Shown here in pieces: positions 17,838-26,232 of a stretch of DNA of 40,067 bases; position 1 is the first letter of the stretch, and each line of letters starts with the position of its first letter. The notes below the pieces were generated by a model. It had not been told where the DNA came from. It saw only the letters and a program-made list of their open reading frames with translations, and made no database searches. The stretch is from Streptomyces flaveus (GTDB lineage Bacteria; Actinomycetota; Actinomycetes; Streptomycetales; Streptomycetaceae), in contig NZ_BMPQ01000052.1 of the NCBI RefSeq assembly GCF_014647675.1, positions 1-40,067 on the forward strand. The letters run 5' to 3'. A program made the translations under genes and the position numbers.

Positions 17838-18108
17838 AGGAGCGGTCGGCCTGGTGCCTGTGCATGCGCTCGGCCAGCGGGAGGGGCGTCTCGTCCAGAC
17901 CGGTGGCCGACCCGCTCGCCATCCGTGCGCAGACCCCGCGGCAGGCGACCAGTTGCTTGCCGTCGCGGTGGGATACCACCCTCACGTCCGCGTCTGGCGC
18001 GCTCCGGTAGTCGGTGCCGCAGATGAGGCAGGCCAACCCGGAGAGCATCTCGGCGGTCGGTTCGGGACGACCGCGGCGGTGGCCGGAGATCGAGTCCTGT
18101 GAGTACAT
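17836..18108 (-). CDS. Small Cys-rich conserved hypothetical protein
   Basis: 90 residues from ATG 18108, with AGAGGA about 10 bases upstream. The central part CLICGTDYRSAPDADVRVVS...LVACRGVCARM has CxxC and CxxxC pairs, so it may form a small zinc-binding knuckle. The shape matches short Streptomyces proteins of unknown function. It is downstream of the HxlR gene on the same strand with a 70-base gap. No function is proposed. Confidence 0.75.
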   Translation of the reverse strand: MYSQDSISGHRRGRPEPTAEMLSGLACLICGTDYRSAPDADVRVVSHRDGKQLVACRGVCARMASGSATGLDETPLPLAERMHRHQADRS

Positions 18109-18178
18109 GCGTTCCGCATCCTCTTGATCGGTCCAGGTGGCGCGTGGGGTGCCGGAATGCCTCGGAAGTACCTCGGGT

Positions 18179-18877
18179 CTACTTTAAGTCCGCCGTGACG
18201 GCGACAGGCCGGGGCACCGCGGCGAACGCCGACAGCGTGAACCACTCCGGCACGGCGCGGCGCAGCGCCTCAGGGCCGTCCACCTTGACCGCGCCGACAC
18301 GCAGAGCCTCGGACCAGCTGAGGTCACCACGCCAGACTTCGATCATGCGGCGCAGGCCGGCGGTCACCGTTACCGTCACCGCGTAGCCGGGGTCCACGTC
18401 GCAGACGTCGGTGTCCTCGGGAGTGATCACCAGCCACCAGTCCCGAGTGCCCGTGGGGACGTCCGGGAAACTGAAGCGGACCACCGTCCGCCCGTCGGGG
18501 ACGGCATCCCGGACGACGTTTCGATGCAGGTCCCACAACAGCAGTTTCGGATCGAGATCCTCGTCGCCGATCTGTCCGATCCAGCGGGTGCCCCAGATGC
18601 CGAGTGCCTCGATCACCGGCCGCAGTTCGCGTCCGGCCGCGGTCAGCACGTACTGCACCTCTCTGCCGTCGGTCCGCTTCTCCACGACGCCGGCGCGCAC
18701 CAGCTGGTGCAGCCGCTTGGACAGCAGCGTGGGAGACATCCGCGGCACACCGCGGCGCAGGTCATTGAAGCGTCGGCTGCCGAGGACGAGTTCACGGACG
18801 ATGAGCAGCGTCCAGCGCTCGTCGAGCAGCTCCATCGCCTTGGCGACAGGGCAGAACTGGCGATACGAGGACCCCAT
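18179..18877 (-). CDS. HxlR-family regulator with C-terminal ligand-type domain
   Basis: 232 residues from ATG 18877. Residues about 1-95 are a HxlR winged helix with the early conserved Cys (FCPVAKAMELLDERWTLLIVRELVLGSRRFNDLRRGVPRMSPTLLSKRLHQLVRAGVVEK). The remaining ~135 residues resemble the SCP2-like domain found fused to some actinobacterial HxlR proteins (VVRFSFPDVP, WWLVITPEDTDVCDVDPGYAVTVTV). It is divergent from a methyltransferase gene across a 231-base spacer with repeats, and probably controls it. Confidence 0.93.
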   Translation of the reverse strand: MGSSYRQFCPVAKAMELLDERWTLLIVRELVLGSRRFNDLRRGVPRMSPTLLSKRLHQLVRAGVVEKRTDGREVQYVLTAAGRELRPVIEALGIWGTRWIGQIGDEDLDPKLLLWDLHRNVVRDAVPDGRTVVRFSFPDVPTGTRDWWLVITPEDTDVCDVDPGYAVTVTVTAGLRRMIEVWRGDLSWSEALRVGAVKVDGPEALRRAVPEWFTLSAFAAVPRPVAVTADLK

Positions 18878-18963
18878 GCCGGGCAGAGTATGCCCCCGCC
18901 GCCGGACAAACCAGCCCAGTCGCAGCCGGACGGTGTCGAATGCCGACGCCCCGGTACAGATCT

Positions 18964-19055
18964 GGGACTAGCGGACGGCATACCCCGTTCCTAGTCTCCG
19001 TGCCGTGGCGGACAACGAGTGCGGACAACGAGTAACGAGTGCGGACAACGAATTC
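18964..19055. promoter_or_regulatory. Divergent spacer with inverted and tandem repeats
   Basis: GGGACTAG (18964-18971) and CTAGTCTC (18991-18998) form inverted arms with one mismatch, a possible HxlR operator. Just after them GCGGACAACGA occurs three times (19008, 19021, 19041), the first two copies in a 13-base tandem (GCGGACAACGAGT). The arrangement suggests slipped duplication inside a promoter region. Confidence 0.45.
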
Positions 19056-19108
19056 GGGGTCCCCGCAGCCGTCGTAGTGCACGGAGAGTGTCCAGAAGGA
19101 GTGCTGTC

Positions 19109-20008
19109 ATGAGCGAACTGACCGACGCGGTCGAGGTCGACCGTGCTCTGAAAGCCAGGCACCGGGCGATGTGGGCGCAGGGTGACTACCCTGCCGTGGC
19201 CGCCGAGATCATCCCCGAGCTGGGTGAGGTCCTGGTCGAGGCGTGCGGGCTGCGCGGTGGTGGCGAGCGAAGCGAGACGGGGGCTCCCCGGGGCGAAGGC
19301 CGGGGAAGGAGGCTGCTGGATGTGGCGGCCGGCTCGGGCAACGCCGCGATTCCCGCGGCGCTGGCCGGGGCGAGTGTGGTGGCCTGTGACCTGACCCCGG
19401 AGCTGTTCGAGGCCGGGCGGCGACTTGCCGCGCAGCGCGGCGCCGAAGTGGAGTGGCGACAGGCTGACGCCGAGGCGTTGCCGTTCGGGGACGGCGAGTT
19501 CGACACGGTGCTGTCCTGCGTCGGGGTCATGTTCGCCCCGCATCACCAGGCCGCCGCCGACGAACTCGTACGCGTCTGCCGCCCGGGCGGCACGATCGGC
19601 CTGCTCAGCTGGACGCCCGAGGGCTTCCTCGGCCAGATGCTCGCCACGATGAAGCCCTACGCACCACCGCCCCCGCCGGGTGCGCAGCCCCCGCCCCTGT
19701 GGGGAGACGAGGACCACGTCCGCGCCCTGTTCGGAGACCGGGTCACGGACATCGAGGCGCGTAAACAGACGGTGCTGGTCGACCGCTTCAAGAGCCCTGA
19801 GGAGTTCCGCGACTACTTCAAGGAGCGCTACGGCCCGACGATCGCCACCTACCGAGCCATCGCCGATGACCCCGCCCGCACTGCCGCGCTGGACCGCGAC
19901 CTCGCCGAACTCGCCCGACGACACGACCAAGGGGCGGGCAGCACGGCCATGGAGTGGGAGTACCTGCTGTTCACCGCCCGCAGGTCAGGTGATGAGGTGC
20001 ATGCTTGA
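19109..20008 (+). CDS. Class I SAM-dependent methyltransferase
   Basis: 299 residues from ATG 19109, 7 bases after AGAAGGAG. It is a UbiE/Methyltransf_11-type fold: motif I LLDVAAGSGNAAIPAA (69-84), VVACDLTPELFE, ADAEALPFGDGEFDTVLS (motif post I to II) and ELVRVCRPGGTIGL. These enzymes methylate small molecules; the substrate is unknown. Residues about 50-66 (GGGERSETGAPRGEGRG) are a Gly/Arg/Ser-rich stretch just before motif I and look like an in-frame insertion. It is probably controlled by the divergent HxlR gene. Confidence 0.92.
   Translation: MSELTDAVEVDRALKARHRAMWAQGDYPAVAAEIIPELGEVLVEACGLRGGGERSETGAPRGEGRGRRLLDVAAGSGNAAIPAALAGASVVACDLTPELFEAGRRLAAQRGAEVEWRQADAEALPFGDGEFDTVLSCVGVMFAPHHQAAADELVRVCRPGGTIGLLSWTPEGFLGQMLATMKPYAPPPPPGAQPPPLWGDEDHVRALFGDRVTDIEARKQTVLVDRFKSPEEFRDYFKERYGPTIATYRAIADDPARTAALDRDLAELARRHDQGAGSTAMEWEYLLFTARRSGDEVHA
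19256..19306. repeat. Possible small in-frame repeat insertion
   Basis: This GC-rich, partly self-complementary segment (it contains CTCCCCGGGG and GGCCGGGG) encodes GERSETGAPRGEGRG inside the methyltransferase. I recall similar short GERSET-type segments in unrelated Streptomyces proteins, but cannot verify this here. Confidence 0.3.
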
Positions 20009-20018
20009 CCCTGCGAAC

Positions 20019-20064
20019 GGGCGGGTGGCGGCGTCCGCGTTTCCCGGATGAGCACCGCCCGCCC
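20019..20064 (+). terminator. Possible terminator after the methyltransferase
   Basis: GGGCGGG (20019-20025) pairs with CCCGCCC (20058-20064), and the stem can extend by three weaker pairs. The loop is long. It sits between two plus-strand genes. Confidence 0.45.
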
Positions 20065-20123
20065 TTCACGCCCCTGGCCCAGCCGGGGGTGAGCAGCTCA
20101 CACAGCAAGGAACGAACCCCCGG

Positions 20124-20939
20124 ATGAACGACGTGTCGGCCTCCTACCAGCTCATGCCGGGTGCGCCGGACTCCCCGGTGATCCTGCACGTGCCGCACTC
20201 CTCGCGGGCGATACTCGCGGACGTACGGGCCGGGATCGTGCTCGAAGACGCCGCGCTGGAGCGGGAGTTGGACCACATCACTGACGCGCACACCGCTCGG
20301 ATCGCGGCGGAGGCCGCCTCTCGTGCCGCCACCGAGCCCTGGCGGTTCGTCAACCAGTTGTCGCGGCTGGTCGTCGACCCCGAACGGTTCCCGGACGAGC
20401 GGGAGGAGATGCTGGCCGTCGGCATGGGCGCGGTCTACACGCGGACCACGCACCGGGAGGAGCTCCGCTCCGGCGGCTACGACGGACAGCCGCTCATCGA
20501 GCGGTACTTCCACCCGTACGCCGCCGCCATGACGGACGCCGTGAGCCAGCGGCTGGACGCCGTCGGACGGGCCGTGATCATCGACGTCCACTCCTACCCG
20601 ACCGAGCGCTTGCCCTACGAGCTCCACGGTGGCGGACCCCGGCCGCCCATCTGCCTGGGCCGGGACGCCTTCCACACCCCGGCCGAGCTGCTGGCCCACG
20701 CCGAGAAGGCGTTCGCGGGCTTCGGCGGCACGGGAGTCAACAGTCCCTTCGAGGGGACGTATGTCCCGCTGAAGTACTACGGGAACGACCCACGGGTCAG
20801 CGCCCTGATGATCGAGATCCGGCGGGACGTCTACATGTCCGAACCGGGCGGCGCGGCCGGAGCCGGTCTCGGCGCGCTCGCGGGCGCGCTCTGCGAACTG
20901 GTCGACATGGCTGGTACGGCTGGCACAGCACAGACCTGA
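20124..20939 (+). CDS. N-formylglutamate amidohydrolase-like protein
   Basis: 271 residues from ATG 20124. The FGase pattern is clear: VILHVPHSSRAIL (His pair near residue 25), DITDAHTAR-type metal region (LDHITDAHTARIA), NQLSRLVVDPERFPDER, VIIDVHSYP, and LMIEIRRDVYM near the end. In histidine breakdown this enzyme hydrolyses N-formylglutamate, but no other hut genes are nearby, so a related N-formyl or amide substrate is equally possible. It stands alone, with no terminator-like or operon link to its neighbours. Confidence 0.88.
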   Translation: MNDVSASYQLMPGAPDSPVILHVPHSSRAILADVRAGIVLEDAALERELDHITDAHTARIAAEAASRAATEPWRFVNQLSRLVVDPERFPDEREEMLAVGMGAVYTRTTHREELRSGGYDGQPLIERYFHPYAAAMTDAVSQRLDAVGRAVIIDVHSYPTERLPYELHGGGPRPPICLGRDAFHTPAELLAHAEKAFAGFGGTGVNSPFEGTYVPLKYYGNDPRVSALMIEIRRDVYMSEPGGAAGAGLGALAGALCELVDMAGTAGTAQT

Positions 20940-21058
20940 CGTATGCCTGCCTCCACCAGGAACCAGAAACGGGTTCGGTTCCCCGACCACGACAGGGTGA
21001 ACACTTCGGTCGTCGCCCTCTCTGCGCAGTCGCTGTACACAGCTAGGAAATGAATTTA

Positions 21059-21075
21059 TTGTTAGCGCCGTCAAC
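21059..21075. promoter_or_regulatory. 17-base motif shared with 31898-31914
   Basis: TTGTTAGCG-N-CGTCAAC, identical at 16 of 17 positions to 31898-31914. Its core has partial dyad symmetry. It lies 12 bases upstream of the -35 box of the methylase promoter, so it could be an operator. The spacer 20940-21122 holds nothing else that I recognise. Confidence 0.45.
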
Positions 21076-21086
21076 GAGTGAATGTG

Positions 21087-21115
21087 TTGATGGTGTGACC
21101 GACCCTGTGTACGGT
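21087..21115 (+). promoter_or_regulatory. Promoter of the N6-methylase gene, probably leaderless
   Basis: A -35 TTGATG (21087-21092) and -10 TACGGT (21110-21115) with 17-base spacing fit the main vegetative sigma factor. Transcription would start at about 21121-21123, on or next to the ATG at 21123. No Shine-Dalgarno sequence precedes that ATG. Confidence 0.65.
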
Positions 21116-21122
21116 AGCCCGT

Positions 21123-22775
21123 ATGACGGACACACCCGCCCCACCGGCCGGCCCGCTGGTCACCGGCGCCGAGATCGCCCGGCTGGCGGGCGTCACCCGT
21201 GCCGCCGTCTCGAACTGGCGGCGGCGCTACGACGACTTCCCGGCGCCGGCCAGCGGCGGTGTCAACAGTCCGCTGTTCGATCTGGCTGAGGTGCAGGCCT
21301 GGCTGGACAGGCAGCGCAAGGGGCAGGACGTCTCGGCGGAGGTGCAGCTGTGGCAGGCGCTGCGCGGAGTCTACGGTGACGACATGGTCGGCGGGCTCGT
21401 GGATGTCGCACGCCTCCTCGCCGAGGGGGAAGCTCCCGCGGAGCTTCCGGCTGACGTCGTCCGGCTCGTGCGGGATCTGGCCGAGAGCAGCGGCGCGGCC
21501 GAGGTGGTGGACTCCCTCGCGGAGCGCTTCACCGACTCCGTACGCCGGGCCGGATCGGACCAGGTCACCTCACCGCGCATCGTTCGTGCCGTCCGCCAGT
21601 TCGCCGGCGAGGTGGCGTCCGACGCGACCGTCTTCGACCCGGCTTGCGGCATCGGCACCCTCCTGCTCGCCGTCGGTCCCGATCAAGGCTCCAGGCGCTG
21701 CGGGCAGGAGTCCGACGCCCGCAGTGCGCTGTTCGCGCAACTGCGGGCCGACCTCACCGGGCACACCGGTGTCCGTATCCTCACGGGAGACTCCCTGCGC
21801 GACGACCGGTGGCCGGACCTCAAGGCCGACCTGGTCGTCTGTGATCCGCCGGTCGGTGAACCCGAGTGGGGGCGCGAGGATCTGCTGCTCGACTCGCGCT
21901 GGGAGTTCGGCATCCCGTCTCGCGCCGAAGGCGAACTCGCCTGGCTGCAACACGCCTATGCGCACACCACACCCGGCGGCCGCGTCCTCATGGTCCTGCC
22001 CGCCTCGGTCGCCTACCGCAAGGCGGGCCGCCGCATCCGCGCCGAGCTCGTACGACGGGGCATCCTCACCCAGGTCACCGCCCTTCCGTCCGGCACGGCC
22101 GCATCGCATGCGCTCCCGGTCCACCTCTGGCACCTGCGCCGCCCCCTGGCCTTGGGAGATGCCGTCACCAGTGTCCGCATGGTCGATCTGACGGCCGGCG
22201 ATCCGGACGGCTCTCTGGAACCGGCCCCCGACCAGATGGCCGAGGTCCCCCTGATCGATCTGCTCGACGACGCAGTGGACCTCACGCCCGGCCGCCACGT
22301 CGAGCAGTCCCACCGGGACTACGCGGTTGAATACCAGGTCCTGCAAAGGGAGTTGACCGAACAGCTGCGTCTGTTGGCGGAGCTGCTGCCGGTGTTGGCA
22401 GCGGGTGACGGCCCCAGTTCCGTGGAGGGACCTACTGTCAGCGTTGCCGACCTCGTGCGCGCCGGGCTCGTCGAGTACGGCGGTCCGGAACCGGTCTCGG
22501 TCAGCGATCAGCTCGACACCGACTACCTCCAGGGCTTTCTGCGCAATGCGGCCAACACCCGGCGTTCCACCAGCACCAGCGGCACCTTCCGCCTCGATGG
22601 CAAGGGCGCCCGCATCCCACAGATGGACATCACCGAGCAACGCCGGTACGGGGCGGCCTTCCGTGCGCTCCAGGAGTTCGAGGAGCGGGCACGGAAAGTG
22701 GTGGAGCTGAGCCGGGATGCGGCGGCACTGGCAAGGGACGGGCTCGGCAACGGGGCGCTTACTCCCGAGAGTTGA
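21123..22775 (+). CDS. N-6 DNA methylase-like protein with N-terminal HTH and HsdS-like C-terminus
   Basis: 550 residues. Residues 11-63 are a MerR/XRE-like HTH (VTGAEIARLAGVTRAAVSNWRRRY). The N6_Mtase core follows: SAM motif I FDPACGIGT (171-179), and motif IV as CDPPVGE (240-246) where active adenine methylases have N/D-PP-F/Y/W. The aromatic is replaced by Val, so catalysis is uncertain. The last ~120 residues (DTDYLQGFLRN, RIPQMDITEQRRYGAAFRALQEFEE) resemble the end of a type I specificity domain followed by a helix. One protein thus appears to join regulator, M and partial S parts. It is convergent, with a 9-base gap, on the helicase-McrBC operon and may be its modification or sensing partner. 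Confidence 0.88.
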   Translation: MTDTPAPPAGPLVTGAEIARLAGVTRAAVSNWRRRYDDFPAPASGGVNSPLFDLAEVQAWLDRQRKGQDVSAEVQLWQALRGVYGDDMVGGLVDVARLLAEGEAPAELPADVVRLVRDLAESSGAAEVVDSLAERFTDSVRRAGSDQVTSPRIVRAVRQFAGEVASDATVFDPACGIGTLLLAVGPDQGSRRCGQESDARSALFAQLRADLTGHTGVRILTGDSLRDDRWPDLKADLVVCDPPVGEPEWGREDLLLDSRWEFGIPSRAEGELAWLQHAYAHTTPGGRVLMVLPASVAYRKAGRRIRAELVRRGILTQVTALPSGTAASHALPVHLWHLRRPLALGDAVTSVRMVDLTAGDPDGSLEPAPDQMAEVPLIDLLDDAVDLTPGRHVEQSHRDYAVEYQVLQRELTEQLRLLAELLPVLAAGDGPSSVEGPTVSVADLVRAGLVEYGGPEPVSVSDQLDTDYLQGFLRNAANTRRSTSTSGTFRLDGKGARIPQMDITEQRRYGAAFRALQEFEERARKVVELSRDAAALARDGLGNGALTPES

Positions 22776-22784
22776 CGAGGGCCG

Positions 22785-24941
22785 TCACCTTGGTTGTCCG
22801 GTACGCGAATTCCGCTGCGGAACGAACGAACTGGCCGCCCCGCTCCACGTAACCGCCAACGCCTCCCGCGCCCGCGTGCACGCCACGAACAGCAGACACC
22901 GCTCCCGCAGCAGATCCGAATCGTGCTGCAACGCGTCCACGGAGGCGGACGTCACCTCACGGGCGAACGGCACCGCGCTCGCCGTAACCCCCAGGACGGT
23001 GACGCAGCGGAACTCCAGCCCCTTCATGGCGTGCATGGTGGCGAGCCGCACCCCGTCCACCCCGGGCCCTGGGTTGTCCCTGACCCGGACCACCGGGATC
23101 TTGGCCGCGGCCAGCTTGTCGTACGCCTTGTCGAGCAGCACGTTGAAGCGGGCGCATACGCCTATCTCCGACGGCCGGATGCCCTGGGCGATCCAGCCCT
23201 CGACGCGTTCGACGAGCGCCGCGACCTCCGCCTGCTCGGAGCCGTACCCGTCCACGTGGGGCTTCCGGCCGTGCAGCAGGGAGCGGTAACCGGCCAGGCT
23301 GTCGCTGCCCTCGCCACCCAGGTCGTCGACCGACACCGGGCTGAGGATGTCGGTCGACCAGATCAGGATCTCCTCCGTGGAGCGGTAGTTGATGCGCAGA
23401 CGGTGGGTGCGTCCGGCCACCGAGATGCCCAGGGAGCCGAGGGAGACCTTCGAGTCGTAGATGCGCTGGTGTGGATCGCCCGTGATGAACAGGTCGTCGC
23501 TCCCGGACGCCACCGCGCCGCGCAGGACGCGCCACTGGGCGGGGTGCAGGTCCTGTGCCTCGTCGACCACGACGTGGTCGTGCGTGGGCGCCGACCCGGC
23601 CAGGAGGTCGGCCGCACGCGCGCACATCTTCAGATGCGTGGTGGCCTTCTTGGCGTGCAGCATCGACTCGAACAGCTCGACGGCGGGCCAGAGTTGGTCA
23701 CGCCGCGCCGACGGCAGCGCGCTGCCGCGACCGCGACGCAAGGCGGTGCGGTAGGCGGCCGGGGTGCGCAGGTCCTGGGCGAGGATGACATGCCGGTACT
23801 CCTGAGCCAGGAACTGCTCCGTCCACGGCAGCCCCAGCTGCTTCACGACACGCTGCCAAAGCTGCCGTTCGTCTCGGTCGTTGACCGGGGAGGGGGACTT
23901 GCCGTCGAGGCGGGTCACGACGCTGTGCGCGTAGGCGTTGACCGTGGTCACGTCGACGCGGCCGAGCAGCGCTTCGTCGCCGTCCAGGAGGAGGGCCAGG
24001 TTCTCGCGCAGTGAGGCGGCCAGGGCGTTCGTGTACGTGGTCAGCAGAACCCGGGTGTCGGGCGAGCGCGTGAGGAGATGCTTGACGCGGTGCAGGGCAG
24101 CGACCGTCTTGCCCGTGCCGGGGCCGCCGGTGATCTGGACCGGGCCGCCGTACGACACCCGGTAGGCGACCCGGCGCTGCGAAGGGTGCAGGAACACCCG
24201 CCAGGCCGTGAACGGCTTCTCCAGGACGTCCGCCAGCTCGTCGGGGCCGGTGACCAGGGTGATGCGGTTCGTGGTGTTGGCGATGGCGACGGCGAGGCTC
24301 TCGTCCGGGTCGGGGCCCGCGTCGACCGGACGGCGTACGGCGACCACGTCCCGGTACACCTCGTCGGGGCTGAACCCCTCGGCGAGGTACTGGAGCGCCT
24401 CGCACTGGTCCTCCGGCAGCAGTGTCTCGAACGCCTGGAGCTGCGCCTTGTCGATGATGGTCCGCACGGCACGCAACACCTGGTCGTCGATGCCGAGTTC
24501 GCGCAGCACGGTGTCCGAGTACTTCGCGAAGAGCAGGGAGTCGGCGGCTGCAGCCGCCTTCTCCAGGGCCGGGGTCAGCTGCTCGATGGCGGCCACATTA
24601 CGGACTTCGAGCGCGCGCGTCGCGGAGTTCGTCGTGTACAGCCGCTTGGCCGCCCAGGTGTACGCGTCGTCGTGCCGTACGACATTGACGAGGAGGAACA
24701 CATCACTGCCGTCGTCCGGCGCGAGGACGACTCCGCGCCAGAAGTCGTTGATGCGGATGGTCCTCATGCGCGCGTCATGCGCGTTCTTCACGGACTCCAG
24801 GTGGAGCCCCTTGTCCGCCTGCAGTTCGGGCACGGTGAGCAGTTGGAACTTCTCCATTGCCTTGCGAACGCCGGCCTTGACGGGCTTCTCCAGGACGTCA
24901 TAGCTCTCCCAGAAGCTGTTGGCGAACGCGAGCTGCGGCAC
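22785..24941 (-). CDS. UvrD/Rep-type helicase with RelE/ParE-like N-terminal domain
   Basis: 718 residues. The start is GTG 24941, 8 bases after GGGGAG; the upstream frame has non-coding composition. Residues about 3-105 (FANSFWESYDVLEKPVKAGVRKAMEKF, LHLESVKNAHDARMRTIRINDFWRGVVL, VVRHDDAYTWAAKR) follow the RelE/ParE toxin-like pattern seen at the front of some bacterial UvrD-like proteins. The superfamily 1 helicase core follows: Walker A GGPGTGKT (272-279), motif II VVVDEAQDLHP, motif III FITGDPHQRIY, motif IV LRINYRST, motif V TMHAMKGLEF and motif VI VACTRAREAL. It is the third gene of the operon McrB1-McrC1-helicase, 46 bases after McrC1. A DNA-unwinding effector of the restriction complex is inferred. 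Confidence 0.92.
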   Translation of the reverse strand: MPQLAFANSFWESYDVLEKPVKAGVRKAMEKFQLLTVPELQADKGLHLESVKNAHDARMRTIRINDFWRGVVLAPDDGSDVFLLVNVVRHDDAYTWAAKRLYTTNSATRALEVRNVAAIEQLTPALEKAAAAADSLLFAKYSDTVLRELGIDDQVLRAVRTIIDKAQLQAFETLLPEDQCEALQYLAEGFSPDEVYRDVVAVRRPVDAGPDPDESLAVAIANTTNRITLVTGPDELADVLEKPFTAWRVFLHPSQRRVAYRVSYGGPVQITGGPGTGKTVAALHRVKHLLTRSPDTRVLLTTYTNALAASLRENLALLLDGDEALLGRVDVTTVNAYAHSVVTRLDGKSPSPVNDRDERQLWQRVVKQLGLPWTEQFLAQEYRHVILAQDLRTPAAYRTALRRGRGSALPSARRDQLWPAVELFESMLHAKKATTHLKMCARAADLLAGSAPTHDHVVVDEAQDLHPAQWRVLRGAVASGSDDLFITGDPHQRIYDSKVSLGSLGISVAGRTHRLRINYRSTEEILIWSTDILSPVSVDDLGGEGSDSLAGYRSLLHGRKPHVDGYGSEQAEVAALVERVEGWIAQGIRPSEIGVCARFNVLLDKAYDKLAAAKIPVVRVRDNPGPGVDGVRLATMHAMKGLEFRCVTVLGVTASAVPFAREVTSASVDALQHDSDLLRERCLLFVACTRAREALAVTWSGAASSFVPQRNSRTGQPR

Positions 24942-24987
24942 GAGGTGAACTCCCCACCCTGGACGGACTCCTACACTCCGCAGTCGA

Positions 24988-26232
24988 TCACACGCGCGGG
25001 GTGTCCGCCAAGAGTTCGGCCACCGAGCCGATGTCGGCGAGCAGCCCGGCCGGTTCCTGGTCCAGGTCGAGGGCGTGCTGATGGATGACGATGCCCGCGT
25101 GCCGCACCTGGTGGGCGGCGTGCGGGGCATTGCCTTTCGCGTACACAAGGTGTCCTTCGCGCAGGTCGAGGGCCGTGCAGTATGCCAGCATCTGGTACAG
25201 GTCGGCGTCGGGATAACCGCCCGGTCGCTCGGCCTTGTACTTGGCGTCCGCCACCGCGCACGGAGTGCCGTCCGGCCCGTACAGTACGAAGTCCGGCTTC
25301 ATGCGGATCGCGGCGGCCTCGTCGAGGTGGTGAGAGTCCTGGAGGCGGGCGGTGTGGCCGCCTGAACCCTGGCTCCGGTCCTGGAAGGTCTCCCGTAGGG
25401 CGGTTGTCACGAAGTCCTCGAAGAGCTTGTTCATGTCGAAGAGGAAGCCGTCGATGCGCAGATCGCCGGGGGCGTGCTCGGCGGAGGCACCCTCCAGGAC
25501 GACGCGAGAGAGACGCAGGGCCTGGTGGTAGCGGGAGTTGAGGCGTGTGGGACGCCAGTCGGGGATCGGCTGTCCGCGCACGATCGCCGTGACGTCGGCC
25601 AGGCGGGCGCGCTGGTGCAGCAGCCTGCGGCGTACGTCGCGCGGTATGCCGGGCAGGCGTAGGAGACGTTCGACGGCCGCACGGAGGATGCGGTTCTCCG
25701 CGATGTCGGTGGTGAACTCGTCGTACGCCACCTCGATCGGCAGCATCGCCCCGAAGCGCCGCCGTATCTGTTCGGCCTCCCTGATTCGGCCGCGGACGAC
25801 GAGCGCGGATTCCTCAGTCGCCCGATAGCCCTGCAACAGGCCCTGTCGAAGTGCCCGGTCCACTTGCCGTTCCACAGCGTGGGCGAGTGCAGGCAGCAGA
25901 TCGCGGTGCTCGGCGACCTCGACCTCGCCGTCTCGCCAACTCCTTCTCGGATCAAGGCTGTAGCCGAGCAGGAAGAAGAGCCGGACGATGGGGACCTTGG
26001 GTGTGATGCGTACGGTGACCGGTTCACCGCCGCCCGGTGCCGTGACGGACACGGCCCCGACCTTGCTGCCGGCTCGCAGCGACCAGTGCCCGGGCGTGTA
26101 CGGGTCGGGGGTCGCGTCCACGATGTCGGAAGCGGCGAGGGCACGGCCGACGGCATCCGGCAGGACGAGACTGCTCGCCGGCGCGTGCTCGACCAGTTCA
26201 ACGGACCGCTGGGCGTCTACGGCGGGCGTCAC
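24988..26232 (-). CDS. mcrC: McrC-type restriction endonuclease subunit (system 1)
   Basis: 414 residues. GTG 26232 overlaps the stop of McrB1 (GTGA), so the two are translationally coupled. McrC is the nuclease partner of the McrB GTPase in type IV restriction of modified-cytosine DNA. The PD-(D/E)XK core is intact: MKPDFVLYG with Asp314, then VADAKYK with Asp329 and Lys331. The N-terminal part carries the beta-rich McrB-contact region (WSLRAGSKVGAVSV, RITPKVPIVRLFFLLGYSLD). Length and motif spacing match the 5-methylcytosine restriction subunit C family. Confidence 0.93.
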   Translation of the reverse strand: MTPAVDAQRSVELVEHAPASSLVLPDAVGRALAASDIVDATPDPYTPGHWSLRAGSKVGAVSVTAPGGGEPVTVRITPKVPIVRLFFLLGYSLDPRRSWRDGEVEVAEHRDLLPALAHAVERQVDRALRQGLLQGYRATEESALVVRGRIREAEQIRRRFGAMLPIEVAYDEFTTDIAENRILRAAVERLLRLPGIPRDVRRRLLHQRARLADVTAIVRGQPIPDWRPTRLNSRYHQALRLSRVVLEGASAEHAPGDLRIDGFLFDMNKLFEDFVTTALRETFQDRSQGSGGHTARLQDSHHLDEAAAIRMKPDFVLYGPDGTPCAVADAKYKAERPGGYPDADLYQMLAYCTALDLREGHLVYAKGNAPHAAHQVRHAGIVIHQHALDLDQEPAGLLADIGSVAELLADTPRV

